A DNA stretch of 33,055 nt, from assembly GCF_000734965.1 (NCBI RefSeq), contig NZ_JMTB01000095.1:1-33055 (forward strand), written 5' to 3'. The notes under the pieces were generated by a model, which searched no databases, was not told the origin of the DNA, and saw only the letters and a list, made by a program, of their open reading frames with translations. The DNA is from Trabulsiella guamensis ATCC 49490 (GTDB lineage: Bacteria; Pseudomonadota; Gammaproteobacteria; Enterobacterales; Enterobacteriaceae). Of the stretch, positions 7,238 through 15,468 are shown in pieces. The translations under genes were made by a program, and so were the position numbers. The first letter of the stretch is position 1. Each line of letters begins with the position of its first letter.

Positions 7238-8092
7238 TTACGCTTCGATCGCAGCGCGCAGTTTTTTCATCGCGTTCTTTTCAAGCTGTCGCACGCGCTC
7301 GGCGGAAACACCGTAGCGATCGGCCAGCTCCTGCAGCGTGGATTTGTTCTCTTCGTCCAGCCAGCGTGCGCGAATGATATCCTGGCTACGCGCGTCGAGA
7401 CCTTCCATCGCGTGAGTCAGTTTGTTGGCAGCCTGATCTTCCCAGTTATCCTCTTCAATGCCGTCAGCAAAGTTAGAGGATTTATCCTGCAGATAGAGCA
7501 CCGGTGCCATCGGCTGGCTGTCGGACTCGTCATCCGACGACATGTCAAAGGTCATGTCTTGTGCCGCCATACGCGACTCCATTTCACGCACATCTTTGCT
7601 GGAAACGCCCAGTTCGCGGGCAACCATTTCCACTTCATCCTGGTTAAACCAGCCCAGACGCTGCTTGGTTTTGCGCAGGTTAAAGAACAATTTACGCTGT
7701 GCTTTGGTGGTGGCGACCTTCACGATACGCCAGTTTCGCAGCACATATTCGTGAATTTCTGCTTTGATCCAGTGAACCGCGAAGGAGACCAGACGCACAC
7801 CCACTTCCGGGTTGAAGCGACGCACGGCCTTCATCAGACCGATATTGCCTTCCTGGATCAGGTCAGCCTGCGGCAGGCCATAGCCCGCATAATTACGAGC
7901 AACGTGAACAACAAAGCGCAGGTGTGACAGGATCAGCGTTTTAGCTGCTTCCAGATCGCCCTGGTAATGCAGCCTTTCAGCCAGTGCCCGCTCTTCATCA
8001 GCCGACAACATCGGCCATGCGTTCGCAGCCCGGATATAAGATTCCAGGTTACCAACGGGGGCTAAAGCTAAATTTTGCATTTCTTTGGTCAT
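7238..8092 (-). CDS. rpoH: RNA polymerase heat-shock sigma factor sigma-32
   Basis: 284 residues, the same length as E. coli RpoH and nearly identical to it. Visible parts: region 1/2 ([31 protein letters not shown], the core-binding helix), region 2.4 with [20 protein letters not shown] (-10 recognition), the RpoH box QRKLFFNLR that follows, and the region 4 helix-turn-helix [20 protein letters not shown] (-35 recognition). Sigma-32 directs RNA polymerase to chaperone and protease genes and is controlled by DnaK/GroEL, FtsH degradation and a 5' mRNA thermometer in the E. coli homologue. It is a single-gene unit with a long promoter region upstream and a REP terminator downstream; ftsX, on the same strand, lies 256 bases upstream. 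Confidence 0.99.
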   Translation of the reverse strand: MTKEMQNLALAPVGNLESYIRAANAWPMLSADEERALAERLHYQGDLEAAKTLILSHLRFVVHVARNYAGYGLPQADLIQEGNIGLMKAVRRFNPEVGVRLVSFAVHWIKAEIHEYVLRNWRIVKVATTKAQRKLFFNLRKTKQRLGWFNQDEVEMVARELGVSSKDVREMESRMAAQDMTFDMSSDDESDSQPMAPVLYLQDKSSNFADGIEEDNWEDQAANKLTHAMEGLDARSQDIIRARWLDEENKSTLQELADRYGVSAERVRQLEKNAMKKLRAAIEA

Positions 8093-8193
8093 TCAAATCC
8101 TCTCAATTCGTATCTTCTGAGCTGTACCGTCCCTCTTAGAGGCAACGAGCATGCCAGAACTTATGAGCAACGAGATTAGCATTCACTCTTTTA

Positions 8194-8220
8194 TCAGACA
8201 GTGATTTTATCCACAAGTTC
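8194..8220 (-). promoter_or_regulatory. Sigma-E promoter of rpoH (P3-like)
   Basis: On the minus strand GAACTT (complement of 8215-8220) is separated by 16 bases from TCTGA (complement of 8194-8198), the sigma-E consensus, and is nearly identical to E. coli rpoH P3. It links envelope stress at high temperature to sigma-32 synthesis. It lies about 100 bases before the rpoH start. Confidence 0.88.
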
Positions 8221-8239
8221 ATTGCAACCTTGTGGGTAA
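8207..8239. promoter_or_regulatory. Two DnaA boxes in the rpoH promoter region
   Basis: TTATCCACA at 8207-8215 is a perfect DnaA box and overlaps the -35 side of the sigma-E promoter. TGTGGGTAA at 8231-8239 is the inverted box with one mismatch. Two DnaA sites are known in the same place in E. coli, where DnaA represses rpoH P3/P4. Confidence 0.75.
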
Positions 8240-8295
8240 ATTACGCACAAAATGTGACACGGAAATGATAATGCGAGGGAAGAGAGCAACAGGGA

Positions 8296-8333
8296 CTCTT
8301 CCCTGCAGAGCGATTTTCGATGCAGGGAAAGAG
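8296..8333. terminator. Strong hairpin between ftsX and the rpoH promoters
   Basis: CTCTTCCCTGCA (8296-8307) pairs with TGCAGGGAAAGAG (8321-8333), a 12-bp stem with one bulged base and a 13-base loop, 16 bases after the ftsX stop on the minus strand. There is no immediate T run on the minus strand, so it is either an imperfect terminator for ftsYEX or an mRNA-stabilising end. On the plus strand a T7 run follows about 11 bases later. Confidence 0.5.
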
Positions 8334-8348
8334 TATATCAGAATTTTT

Positions 8349-9407
8349 TTATTCGGGCGTAAAGTGGCGTAAATGTTGTACGGTCGCCAGCCACGCCGCC
8401 ACCCAGCCAATCATTGCGCTGACCAGCAGTAACAGAAGGCACTCATCAAACGACAGGCCGCTTAGCTCGAACTGGGTCCCAAAAACGGTGGCCACTTCGG
8501 TCACCGCCGACGACAGTCGCATCACCAGAATTTCAGACAAAATGAGGGACAAAAACGCGCCAGAGAAACCCAGCAGCGCGCCACCATAGAGGAAAGGCCG
8601 CAGGATGAATCCGTCCGTTGCGCCAATCAACTTCTGCACGTTAATGGTATCGCGACGGGCAAAGATGCTCAGACGCACGCTGTTGCCGATGACAAGGAAA
8701 ACCGCCGCGACCATCAGCACGCCGATCATCGCCGACACGCGACCGACCAGGCCGGTTAACGACGCCAGACGCGCGAACCAGCTGTCATCCATGCGCACCT
8801 CATCCACACCGTGAACGCGCGACACGCGATCACGTAGCGTATTCAGCGACCCGGTACTCTGAAAATCCAGTTTCGGAATCACCACCGCAACCGCGGGCAG
8901 CGGATTCTCTTCCAGCATATCCAGCGCGCCGCCAAAACCTGACCAGTTACGGAATTCGCCCAGCGCCTCTTCACGCGAGAGATAATTGACTTTCTCAACC
9001 CCCTGCTCGGCCTGCAGTTGCGCCACAACCTGCGCGGCGGCGTCGTCATCCAGCGCTTTGTCCAGATACACGGTGATCTGCGGCGAAGGATAATATTGTG
9101 CCGCTGCGCTGCTGACGTTCTTGTAAACCATATAGCAGACACTCGGCAGCGTCAGGGAGATAGCGATAACCATAACCGTCAGGAACGTCGCCAGCGGCTT
9201 GCTTTTCAGATCCTGCAACGCGCCCTGCCAGGCATAGCGCACCTGCTCATTAAAGACGTTGGTTTTACGGGAGTTAGGCTTCGTCGATGCCCTGGCGCGC
9301 TTTGGCGCATTACGGTTGCCATCGCCCTGCCCACTGCCAGAGGAGCGGACGCGGTCAAAGCGATTGCTGAACCGCCGGATATGATTCATTGCCTCGCGTT
9401 TATTCAC
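8349..9407 (-). CDS. ftsX: Cell division protein FtsX (membrane subunit of FtsEX)
   Basis: The start is GTG at 9407 ([13 protein letters not shown]), giving 352 residues as in E. coli; it overlaps the end of ftsE by eight bases, the known E. coli arrangement. A basic cytoplasmic N-terminus is followed by a first membrane helix ([21 protein letters not shown]), a periplasmic domain (about 100-220, with [16 protein letters not shown] and [13 protein letters not shown]) that activates amidases through EnvC, and three more membrane helices. FtsEX is an ABC-transporter-like complex at the septum which couples ATP hydrolysis to peptidoglycan splitting. Third gene of ftsY-ftsE-ftsX. Confidence 0.98.
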   Translation of the reverse strand: MNKREAMNHIRRFSNRFDRVRSSGSGQGDGNRNAPKRARASTKPNSRKTNVFNEQVRYAWQGALQDLKSKPLATFLTVMVIAISLTLPSVCYMVYKNVSSAAAQYYPSPQITVYLDKALDDDAAAQVVAQLQAEQGVEKVNYLSREEALGEFRNWSGFGGALDMLEENPLPAVAVVIPKLDFQSTGSLNTLRDRVSRVHGVDEVRMDDSWFARLASLTGLVGRVSAMIGVLMVAAVFLVIGNSVRLSIFARRDTINVQKLIGATDGFILRPFLYGGALLGFSGAFLSLILSEILVMRLSSAVTEVATVFGTQFELSGLSFDECLLLLLVSAMIGWVAAWLATVQHLRHFTPE

Positions 9408-10065
9408 TATGGCCTCCATGCAAATGCCCGTCACTCAGCGTCAGCATGCGATAGGAACGACTGGAGATCAGCCCCAGGTCGTGCGTCGCCATCAGCACCG
9501 TGACCCCCACGCGGTTGAACTCTTCAAACAGGCGCAGAATACCTTCCGAAAGCACCTCATCCAGGTTACCGGTAGGTTCATCCGCCAGCAGGACGGCCGG
9601 TTTATTCACCACCGCACGGGCGATGCCCACGCGCTGTTGCTCACCGCCGGAAAGCTGAATCGGGAGACTTTTCGCTTTATCAAGCAGTCCGACTTTGTCC
9701 AGCGCCGCGGATACACGTCGACGGATGTCATCACCGCTGGCACCAGCGATGATTAGCGGGATCGCCACGTTGTCATAGACGGTTCTGTCCATCAGCAGGT
9801 GGTGATCCTGGAAAATCATGCCAATCTGACGCCGCAGAAACGGCACTTCGCGGTTTTTCAGCCGCGTGATGTCGTGGCCGCTAAACAAGATTTTTCCGGC
9901 GCTCGGGCGCTCAATCCCACAGATCAGCTTGAGCAATGTACTTTTCCCCGCGCCGGAATGGCCGGTCAGGAACGCCATCTCGCCCGGTTGCAGGTGGAAT
10001 GTCACCCCCTGCAGCGCTTGTCTCCCACCGAGATAGGCCTTGCTGACATGTTCAAAGCGAATCAT
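9400..10065 (-). CDS. ftsE: Cell division ATP-binding protein FtsE
   Basis: 221 residues of an ABC ATPase: Walker [13 protein letters not shown] (about 36-47), Q-loop MIFQDHHLL, signature [14 protein letters not shown], Walker [14 protein letters not shown] and the switch His in MATHDLG. It pairs with FtsX at the inner membrane and binds FtsA/FtsZ at the division ring. It starts two bases after the ftsY stop and overlaps ftsX by eight bases, so the three genes are translated as a coupled set. Confidence 0.99.
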   Translation of the reverse strand: MIRFEHVSKAYLGGRQALQGVTFHLQPGEMAFLTGHSGAGKSTLLKLICGIERPSAGKILFSGHDITRLKNREVPFLRRQIGMIFQDHHLLMDRTVYDNVAIPLIIAGASGDDIRRRVSAALDKVGLLDKAKSLPIQLSGGEQQRVGIARAVVNKPAVLLADEPTGNLDEVLSEGILRLFEEFNRVGVTVLMATHDLGLISSRSYRMLTLSDGHLHGGHSE

Positions 10066-10067
10066 TG

Positions 10068-11489
10068 TTAGTCCTCTCGGGCAAAAAGTGCCTCAATAAA
10101 ATCGCCCGCATTAAACGGACGTAAGTCCTCTATACGTTCGCCGACGCCGATGTAGCGGATCGGAATGCCGAACTGATCGGCGACGGAGAAGATCACCCCG
10201 CCTTTCGCGGTGCCGTCAAGCTTGGTCAATGTGATCCCGGTCAGGCCAACCGCTTCGTGGAACAGTTTTGCCTGGCTAATGGCATTCTGCCCGGTGCTGG
10301 CGTCGATGGTCAGCATCACTTCATGCGGTGCCTCTTCGTCGAGTTTTTTCATCACCCGGACGATCTTCTTCAGCTCTTCCATCAGATGCGATTTGTTCTG
10401 CAAACGCCCGGCGGTATCGGCGATAAGCACATCGATATTGCGCGCTTTCGCGGCCTGAATAGCATCGAAAATCACCGAGGCGGAATCAGCGCCGGTGTGC
10501 TGCGCAATCACCGGTATATTGTTGCGCTGCCCCCAGACCTGCAGTTGCTCAACGGCGGCGGCGCGGAAGGTATCGCCTGCCGCCAGCATTACCGATTTGC
10601 CCTGCTGTTCGAACTGACGCGCCAGTTTGCCGATGGTGGTGGTTTTACCCACGCCGTTAACGCCAACCATCAGAATAACAAACGGTGTTTTGCCTTCAAT
10701 GTTCAGCGGTTCATCCACTTTAGCGAGGATATCGCCCATCTCGTCTTTCAGCAGACCGTACAGCGCTTCAGCATCGCGAAGCTGTTTGCGGGTCGCGCCT
10801 TCGGTCAGATTGGTGATGATCTTACGGGTCGTTTCCACACCGACATCGGCAATCAGCAGTTGCTCTTCCAGCTCATCAAACAGATCATCGTCGATTTTTT
10901 TGCCACGGAACAGACTGATAAATCCGGAACCAAGATTTTCTTTGGTCTTTAACAGGCTGCGTTTCAGTCGCGAGAAAAAGCCCTCTTTGGTGGGTTTTTC
11001 CTGCTCCTGTGGGGCAACGTCCGCTACCGGTTCAGCGTCACCATCGATGGCGTTTTCCGCCGCATCAGCCGCCGCCAGCGCCTGTGCTTCCAGTTCGTCG
11101 TCCGATATCACCGGTTGGTCATCTTCCGGCAACGGCAATTCTTCATGCGCGACGTCAACCTGCGTCGTCGGTTCGTCTTCAACAACCTCAGCCACAGGTA
11201 CGTCCACCGGCTGCGGTTTTTCGCTTTCGACGATCTCTTCCGTCACCCCGACCACATCGTCGGCGAACGCCTCGATTTCTGCTTTACTATGGGGCGTTTC
11301 TTCCGCCCCGATGTCAGCGACATCCTCAGCAACTTCGTCAACCACAGGCTCAACAGTCGTTTCTTCTTGTTGTTCTTCCGCTAGCGCCTGCTGTTCGTCT
11401 GCCTGCTGTTCAACATTGGTTTCCTGCGCCTGCTCTTTCTGGCCAAAGCCCAGCCAGGAAAACAGGCCACGTTTTTTCTCTTTTGCCAT
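10068..11489 (-). CDS. ftsY: Signal recognition particle receptor FtsY
   Basis: The start at 11489 (MAKEKKRGLFSWLGFGQKE) has GAGGAG upstream and matches the E. coli start, giving 473 residues; E. coli FtsY is 497, the difference being in the variable acidic A domain (about 20-165, rich in E, D and A). The NG domain is almost invariant: EGFFSRLKRSLLKTKENLGSG (membrane-binding helix at the A/N junction), G1 VNGVGKTTTIGKLA, DTFRAAAVEQL, DTAGR, and TKLDGTAKGG. This GTPase receives SRP-ribosome complexes at the membrane and passes them to SecYEG. First gene of ftsYEX; 185 bases separate it from the divergent rsmD. Confidence 0.98.
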   Translation of the reverse strand: MAKEKKRGLFSWLGFGQKEQAQETNVEQQADEQQALAEEQQEETTVEPVVDEVAEDVADIGAEETPHSKAEIEAFADDVVGVTEEIVESEKPQPVDVPVAEVVEDEPTTQVDVAHEELPLPEDDQPVISDDELEAQALAAADAAENAIDGDAEPVADVAPQEQEKPTKEGFFSRLKRSLLKTKENLGSGFISLFRGKKIDDDLFDELEEQLLIADVGVETTRKIITNLTEGATRKQLRDAEALYGLLKDEMGDILAKVDEPLNIEGKTPFVILMVGVNGVGKTTTIGKLARQFEQQGKSVMLAAGDTFRAAAVEQLQVWGQRNNIPVIAQHTGADSASVIFDAIQAAKARNIDVLIADTAGRLQNKSHLMEELKKIVRVMKKLDEEAPHEVMLTIDASTGQNAISQAKLFHEAVGLTGITLTKLDGTAKGGVIFSVADQFGIPIRYIGVGERIEDLRPFNAGDFIEALFARED

Positions 11490-11637
11490 TGGCGACCACA
11501 CTCCTCGCTGTTGATTCATGGCACAGCCGCCTTATCGCAAACAGGGGGCTGAAAAAAATAATAATTTAGCGGTGTAGTCTACCACTTAACTTAACGCGCA
11601 TCACCGCATTAAGGTTTCGCCAACCGCCTCTCATCGC

Positions 11638-11643
11638 TAGAAT
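11638..11643 (+). promoter_or_regulatory. Candidate -10 element (TAGAAT) for rsmD-yhhL
   Basis: TAGAAT lies 31 bases before the rsmD ATG in the ftsY/rsmD divergent region, with TTTCGC 17 bases upstream as a weak -35. A reasonable but unproven sigma-70 promoter. Confidence 0.35.
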
Positions 11644-11674
11644 AGCAGGGGAAAAGAGTGAACTGAGCAATAAA

Positions 11675-12271
11675 ATGAAGAAACCTAATCACGCGGGCAG
11701 CGGCCAGATCCGCATTATCGGCGGGCAATGGCGCGGTCGGAAGCTACCGGTTCCGGACAGCCCCGGCTTGCGCCCGACGACCGACCGGGTCCGTGAAACC
11801 CTGTTTAACTGGCTTGCACCGCATATGGTCGATGCGCGGTGTCTCGATTGTTTTGCCGGCAGTGGCGCGCTGGGGCTTGAAGCCCTCTCCCGTTATGCCG
11901 CCAGCGCCACGCTACTGGAAATGGATCGCGACGTTTCCCGGCAATTACAGAAAAATCTTGCCACACTGAAAGCAAACAACGCTCATGTCGTGAATACCAA
12001 TTCACTGAACTGGCTGGCGCAACCGGGCACACCGCACGATGTTGTGTTCATTGATCCGCCTTTTCGTAAAGGGCTGCTGGAGGAGACGCTGCATCTGCTT
12101 GAAAGCAACGGCTGGCTGGCTGACGACGCGTTGATCTATGTCGAAAGTGAAGTAGAAAACGGTTTACCGCCGGTGCCTGCCAGTTGGGATTTGCATCGGG
12201 AAAAAGTGGCGGGACAGGTCGCTTACCGTTTGTATCATCGGGAAACGCAAGGAGAAAACGATGCTGATTAA
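11675..12271 (+). CDS. rsmD: 16S rRNA (guanine-966-N2)-methyltransferase RsmD
   Basis: 198 residues, the same length as E. coli RsmD. The fold is a Rossmann methyltransferase: RIIGGQWRGRKLPVPDSPGLRPTTDRVRETLFNWL is the family N-terminus, CFAGSGALGLEALSR the AdoMet-binding motif I, LLEMDRD the acidic loop after strand 2, and FIDPPFRKG the catalytic (D/N)PPF/Y motif IV. It methylates G966 of 16S rRNA on the assembled 30S subunit. It overlaps yhhL by 11 bases. Confidence 0.98.
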   Translation: MKKPNHAGSGQIRIIGGQWRGRKLPVPDSPGLRPTTDRVRETLFNWLAPHMVDARCLDCFAGSGALGLEALSRYAASATLLEMDRDVSRQLQKNLATLKANNAHVVNTNSLNWLAQPGTPHDVVFIDPPFRKGLLEETLHLLESNGWLADDALIYVESEVENGLPPVPASWDLHREKVAGQVAYRLYHRETQGENDAD

Positions 12272-12536
12272 TTTAGGACGCCTGCTGATGCTGTTTGTCT
12301 GGGCGTTTCTGCTACTGAATCTGGTGCAGCCGTTTCCGCGTCCGCTGAATATTTTTGTTAATGTCGCACTGGTGTTTATGGTGCTGATGCACGGCATGCA
12401 AATGGCGCTGCTGAAAACGACGTTGCCGAAAGACGGCCCAAAAATGACTACCTGGGAGAAGATCCGTATTTTCCTGTTTGGGGTGTTTGAACTGCTGGTC
12501 TGGCAGAAGAAATTTAAAGAGCAGATGAAGAAGTAA
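12261..12536 (+). CDS. yhhL: DUF1145 membrane protein YhhL
   Basis: 91 residues with two membrane helices (LLMLFVWAFLLLNLVQPF, then a second from IFVNVALVFMVLMHGM), a short loop and a basic C-terminus ending in KKFKEQMKK. It matches E. coli YhhL (DUF1145) in size and position; function unknown. Its start lies inside the 3' end of rsmD, after AAGGAGAAAACG, a good ribosome-binding site, so it is translated from the rsmD transcript. Confidence 0.93.
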   Translation: MLINLGRLLMLFVWAFLLLNLVQPFPRPLNIFVNVALVFMVLMHGMQMALLKTTLPKDGPKMTTWEKIRIFLFGVFELLVWQKKFKEQMKK

Positions 12537-12549
12537 TTTGTGCGTTTTG

Positions 12550-12581
12550 GCCCGGTAGCGCTTCGCTTACCGGGCCTACGA
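12550..12581. repeat. REP element, left flank of the toxin/immunity island
   Basis: Palindrome GCCCGGTAGCG-CTTCG-CTTACCGGGC followed by CTACGA, 13 bases after yhhL. It differs by one base in 32 from the REP at 14229-14260, in direct orientation 1679 bp away. Confidence 0.85.
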
Positions 12582-12625
12582 AACCGTATTATGTTTCTTC
12601 ATCAAGTGCTGGAATGATTTTTACT

Positions 12626-13135
12626 TCAATGTGGTTCTACAGAATCCAGTTCGTCTTTTAGCTCCTGAATAGCTTCGGGGGGTTTATTCTTGCGAAGGTA
12701 TATCACCTGCTCGCAAATTTCTTCGGTTCTGGTGTAGTACGTACCTGAAAAAGGCCCGGAGCGCTCACATAGTACATAATGCGTGCCAAGAGGGTAAAAA
12801 ACAACGATAAATGAGATGAGGTTACCAATAATAAACACCACACCAAAATAGTGATAGGCGATAGTAATCCCTTTTGCTAAAACCTTAGGTGCCTGAAGCG
12901 TTTTCGTAAAAAAAACAAATGAAAAAACGAACACAAAATAACAAATAGCAGGGATGAATAACATCCCAATAAAGCAAGGCCAGAAAAAATAAATGATGCT
13001 TCTTGACTCAACTAAATCAATAATGGCTGGTATACTCGCATCGTAGACAATCCATGCAAATCCAATATAACACGCAATCGCCAGCAATAAACCACATCTT
13101 TTCTTAACATTCTCGAGAAAATTTTGCGCATACAT
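12626..13135 (-). CDS. DUF1240-like inner-membrane immunity protein (putative)
   Basis: The start at 13135 (MYAQNFLENVKKRCG) is one base after the stop of the upstream toxin gene, with GGAAG nine bases in front; this gives 169 residues. Three hydrophobic segments, probably four helices, are clear: LLLAIACYIGFAWIVY, then IIYFFWPCFIGMLFIPAICY running into FVFVFSFVFF, then FGVVFIIGNLISFIVVFY. A conserved-looking tail follows with HYVLCERSGPFSGTYYTR and EEICEQ; this topology and the C-E-R-S-G-x-x-S-G-T-Y-Y motif are what I associate with DUF1240 proteins, which often sit next to membrane-acting toxins. Tight coupling to the preceding gene supports an immunity role against an inner-membrane toxin. 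The family name is from memory, not from a search. Confidence 0.55.
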   Translation of the reverse strand: MYAQNFLENVKKRCGLLLAIACYIGFAWIVYDASIPAIIDLVESRSIIYFFWPCFIGMLFIPAICYFVFVFSFVFFTKTLQAPKVLAKGITIAYHYFGVVFIIGNLISFIVVFYPLGTHYVLCERSGPFSGTYYTRTEEICEQVIYLRKNKPPEAIQELKDELDSVEPH

Positions 13136-13136
13136 A

Positions 13137-14018
13137 TCAGTAACTTCCACGCAAGTTTGAATTTGCGAATGGTGATACGTTTCTGGAGTTCCACTCTTCA
13201 ATTCTCTGTCGTTCCTGGAGTCCTTTTTTAATACCATCTATAAGTTGAGTTGACAGGACATGATCGTTGTCGAATTCATTCAGTTTATAGGCGACATAAA
13301 CACCTAATACAACAACACAAACTATTTCTCCCCAAACCGGAACGGCCGCGCTCGCTACAAATGTTGATACAGCCCACGCGGAAACACTTCCAACAAATCT
13401 GGTAATAAAAACGCCCACAATAACTTTAGCCACATCCATTGTCACATTGCCCAGGAATGCTGCGACATCATGATCGGATCTAAAGATTATCTCGATTAAT
13501 CTCCAGCATGCCGAAAACCAGATGCAGAACCGGGCTCCTGACACAAGTCCTGTTCGAAACCCGACACTGCCAATACCCAACTTGAGAACGTCAGGATGAT
13601 TAATTCGGTAACGTGTTCCATTAACAATGCGTCGTAGAGAAGGATAGCCCGTAATCTTCACATACATTTTTCCCTGATACGCATACTGCGTCGCTTTTAT
13701 CCCAAGCCCTTTTAACGTGAAAACAATCTTTCCGGCCTGCTGATAAGAGAAGAGTTTCGACAGGTTGCTGGTAGCCGAAGCTGCATCTTTAATGTTACCG
13801 GCATACGTGGTGGCGATACTGACCGGTTTACTGCGTAATAAATCGTCAATAATGCCTTGAGCCTCATCAAGTGACAGCAACATAATGTGTTGCGTATTAC
13901 TGTCCAGCTTATTTTTAAGTGCATTGATTTCGCGTTCAAAACGATGAACAAGCGGCCAGTTATTTCCCCTGAGGATATCTTCACGATTATTCCTTACCCA
14001 GCCATTATACCCTTCCAT
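13137..14018 (-). CDS. Putative membrane-targeting interbacterial toxin
   Basis: The start is placed at the ATG at 14018 (MEGYNGWVRNNRED), which has GGGGG about seven bases upstream; a GTG at 14030 is in frame but lacks a site. This gives 293 residues without a signal peptide. The N-terminal half is soluble (helical, about 1-105); a middle beta stretch has YAYQGKMYVKITGYPSLRR and NGTRYRINHPDVLKLGIG; the C-terminal third has a hydrophobic segment around SGARFCIWFSACW and a long hydrophobic hairpin, KVIVGVFITRFVGSVSAWAV with ASAAVPVWGEIVCVVVLGVY, followed by a charged amphipathic end (KLNEFDNDHVLSTQLIDGI). Such hairpins are typical of pore-forming or membrane-depolarising bacteriocins and T6SS/Rhs cargo. 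The partner gene encodes a polytopic membrane protein, as expected for immunity against such a toxin. No delivery domain (PAAR, VgrG, MIX) is visible. Function is inferred. Confidence 0.5.
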   Translation of the reverse strand: MEGYNGWVRNNREDILRGNNWPLVHRFEREINALKNKLDSNTQHIMLLSLDEAQGIIDDLLRSKPVSIATTYAGNIKDAASATSNLSKLFSYQQAGKIVFTLKGLGIKATQYAYQGKMYVKITGYPSLRRIVNGTRYRINHPDVLKLGIGSVGFRTGLVSGARFCIWFSACWRLIEIIFRSDHDVAAFLGNVTMDVAKVIVGVFITRFVGSVSAWAVSTFVASAAVPVWGEIVCVVVLGVYVAYKLNEFDNDHVLSTQLIDGIKKGLQERQRIEEWNSRNVSPFANSNLRGSY

Positions 14019-14068
14019 AATCGCCCCCACGGAGACTCATATATATTCCCGTAAATTATAAATTTAGA

Positions 14069-14095
14069 CATTTCATATATATAAATTATGAAATG
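14069..14095. promoter_or_regulatory. 9-bp perfect inverted repeat upstream of the toxin gene
   Basis: CATTTCATA (14069-14077) and TATGAAATG (14087-14095) are exact reverse complements separated by nine AT bases, 51 bases upstream of the toxin start. The arms are 18 bases apart centre to centre, which would place two recognition helices on nearly the same face of DNA; it may be an operator or simply part of the AT-rich promoter. Confidence 0.45.
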
Positions 14096-14133
14096 AATTT
14101 ATAGCGCCCCAATAACAGCGTGAGGAAATAATA

Positions 14134-14190
14134 GTGAAAGATATCTTGCTGAAAAGTGATACAACCGGGGTTTCTGGCGCCGAAGAATAA
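14134..14190 (+). other. 18-codon ORF or remnant with a good ribosome-binding site
   Basis: GTG-initiated, preceded by GAGGAAATAATA. It encodes an 18-residue peptide (MKDILLKSDTTGVSGAEE if the GTG is read as Met) before TAA. It lies inside the toxin island on the opposite strand to the toxin. It could be the 5' remnant of a lost gene or a chance ORF. Confidence 0.25.
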
Positions 14191-14228
14191 ATAATCACAT
14201 CACAGTTATATTTATTGTCAACACTAAT

Positions 14229-14260
14229 GCCCGGTGGCGCTTCGCTTACCGGGCCTACGA
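14229..14260. repeat. REP element, right flank of the toxin/immunity island
   Basis: Palindrome GCCCGGTGGCG-CTTCG-CTTACCGGGC followed by CTACGA, three bases beyond the stop of yhhM. Direct copy of 12550-12581 with one difference. Confidence 0.85.
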
Positions 14261-14263
14261 AGA

Positions 14264-14623
14264 TTAATGGTCTGCGGTAAATTCCTCAAACCTTGACCCT
14301 TTGTAGCTCAGCATTCCTTTATCACCCACGGTCAACTGGTGATACTGTTTTTCATTCAGGCGGAACGTCATCTCCAGCCCGCCGTTTTCCGGTCTGAAAC
14401 TGACGTCATAACGCAGACTGCTGCCCGCCGGAGCGACAATCTGCTGGCGTGAGCGGCGATCACTCAGCACCTTTTCTCGCTTGTTGCTCACCACTACCCG
14501 CTTTTGCATCAGCGGCGCGGCATCGTTGTCTGCCTTTTCACGGCGCTGCTGCACGAAGCGAAACGACGCAGCAACGACAATAATCGCCACCACAATGACA
14601 AAAAACAGCGGCATCTTATTCAT
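14264..14623 (-). CDS. yhhM: DUF2500 inner-membrane protein YhhM
   Basis: 119 residues, the same length as E. coli YhhM. One N-terminal membrane helix (PLFFVIVVAIIVVAASF) is followed by a basic segment (QQRREKADNDAAP), a KRVVVSNKREKVLSDRRSRQ stretch and a small beta domain with VSFRPENGGLEMTFRLNEKQYH and GDKGMLSYKGSRF. Function unknown. It is the first core gene after the toxin/immunity island and is divergent from yhhN. Confidence 0.93.
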   Translation of the reverse strand: MNKMPLFFVIVVAIIVVAASFRFVQQRREKADNDAAPLMQKRVVVSNKREKVLSDRRSRQQIVAPAGSSLRYDVSFRPENGGLEMTFRLNEKQYHQLTVGDKGMLSYKGSRFEEFTADH

Positions 14624-14764
14624 TCATCAATCCTATAAGAATTTACGCAAATCAGCATATCGCGACATCCCTTGCATTGTCATCCCTGTCCCCGGAGCAC
14701 TACACTGGAGGGAAGAGCCTTGAGCGTACCGCTCATTCAACAATAACAGATACAGGGACTTACT

Positions 14765-15391
14765 ATGCTTTGGTCGTTTATTGCTGTCTGTTTATCCGGC
14801 TGGTTATACGTCGATGCGTCGTATCGCGGCCCCGTCTGGCAACGCTGGGTTTTCAAACCCGTCACCCTGATCCTGCTTCTGCTGTTGGCACTGCAGGCAC
14901 CGATGTTCGATACCATCAGCTATCTGGTGCTGGCGGGCCTGTGCGCCTCGCTGGTGGGCGATGCGCTAACGTTATTACCCCGCCAGCGGCTGTTATATGC
15001 CATCGGCGCGTTTTTCCTGTCGCACCTTCTGTATACCATCTATTTTGCCAGCCAGATGACGCTCTCTTTCTTCTGGCCGCTGCCACTGGTGCTGCTCATC
15101 ATCGGTGCGCTGCTGATTGCGGTGATCTGGACCCGACTGGAAGAGTTCCGCATGCCAGTGCTGACCTTTATCGCGATGACACTGGTGATGGTATGGCTTG
15201 CGGGCGAACTGTGGTTCCTGCGACCCACCAGTCCGGCGTTGTCCGGCTTCCTGGGCGCGGGGTTGCTGCTGGTCGGCAATATCGTCTGGATGGTCAGCCA
15301 CTATCGCTATCGGTTTAAAGCGGACAACGCAATTGCTGCCGCCTGCTACTTCGCCGGGCACTTCCTGATCGTTCGTTCGCTTTATCTGTAA
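14765..15391 (+). CDS. yhhN: YhhN family membrane protein (TMEM86/lysoplasmalogenase-like)
   Basis: 208 residues with about seven to eight hydrophobic helices and short loops, matching E. coli YhhN in length and position. The conserved family motifs are in [19 protein letters not shown] (an acidic residue in a membrane helix, thought to be catalytic in animal TMEM86B alkenyl-ether hydrolases) and [13 protein letters not shown]. The substrate in bacteria is not established. The next gene downstream is zntA, with its own metal-responsive promoter. Confidence 0.93.
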   Translation: MLWSFIAVCLSGWLYVDASYRGPVWQRWVFKPVTLILLLLLALQAPMFDTISYLVLAGLCASLVGDALTLLPRQRLLYAIGAFFLSHLLYTIYFASQMTLSFFWPLPLVLLIIGALLIAVIWTRLEEFRMPVLTFIAMTLVMVWLAGELWFLRPTSPALSGFLGAGLLLVGNIVWMVSHYRYRFKADNAIAAACYFAGHFLIVRSLYL

Positions 15392-15398
15392 TTAGCGC

Positions 15399-15430
15399 TT
15401 GACTCTGGAGTCGACTCCAGAGTGTATCCT
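15399..15430 (+). promoter_or_regulatory. ZntR-controlled zntA promoter with MerR-type operator
   Basis: The -35 TTGACT (15399-15404) and -10 TATCCT (15425-15430) are separated by 20 bases, the overlong spacer of MerR-family promoters. The spacer is filled by a perfect 22-bp palindrome (15402-15423), ACTCTGGAGTC and its reverse complement. This is the E. coli zntA design, where ZntR with Zn, Cd or Pb underwinds the DNA to activate. The zntR gene is not in the window. Confidence 0.95.
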
Positions 15431-15468
15431 CCGCGTAAATGAGAAAATTATCATTCGCGGAGGACGCC

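Noticed and set aside
8240-8275. Possible CRP site (TGTGA at 8253) upstream of rpoH
   Set aside because: Only the left half matches; the right half AATGA is too far from TCACA to support a call.
10627-11514. Long plus-strand ORF (295 codons) opposite ftsY
   Set aside because: Ser/Thr/Ala/Cys low-complexity translation caused by the acidic repeat region of ftsY; no start signals and no family.
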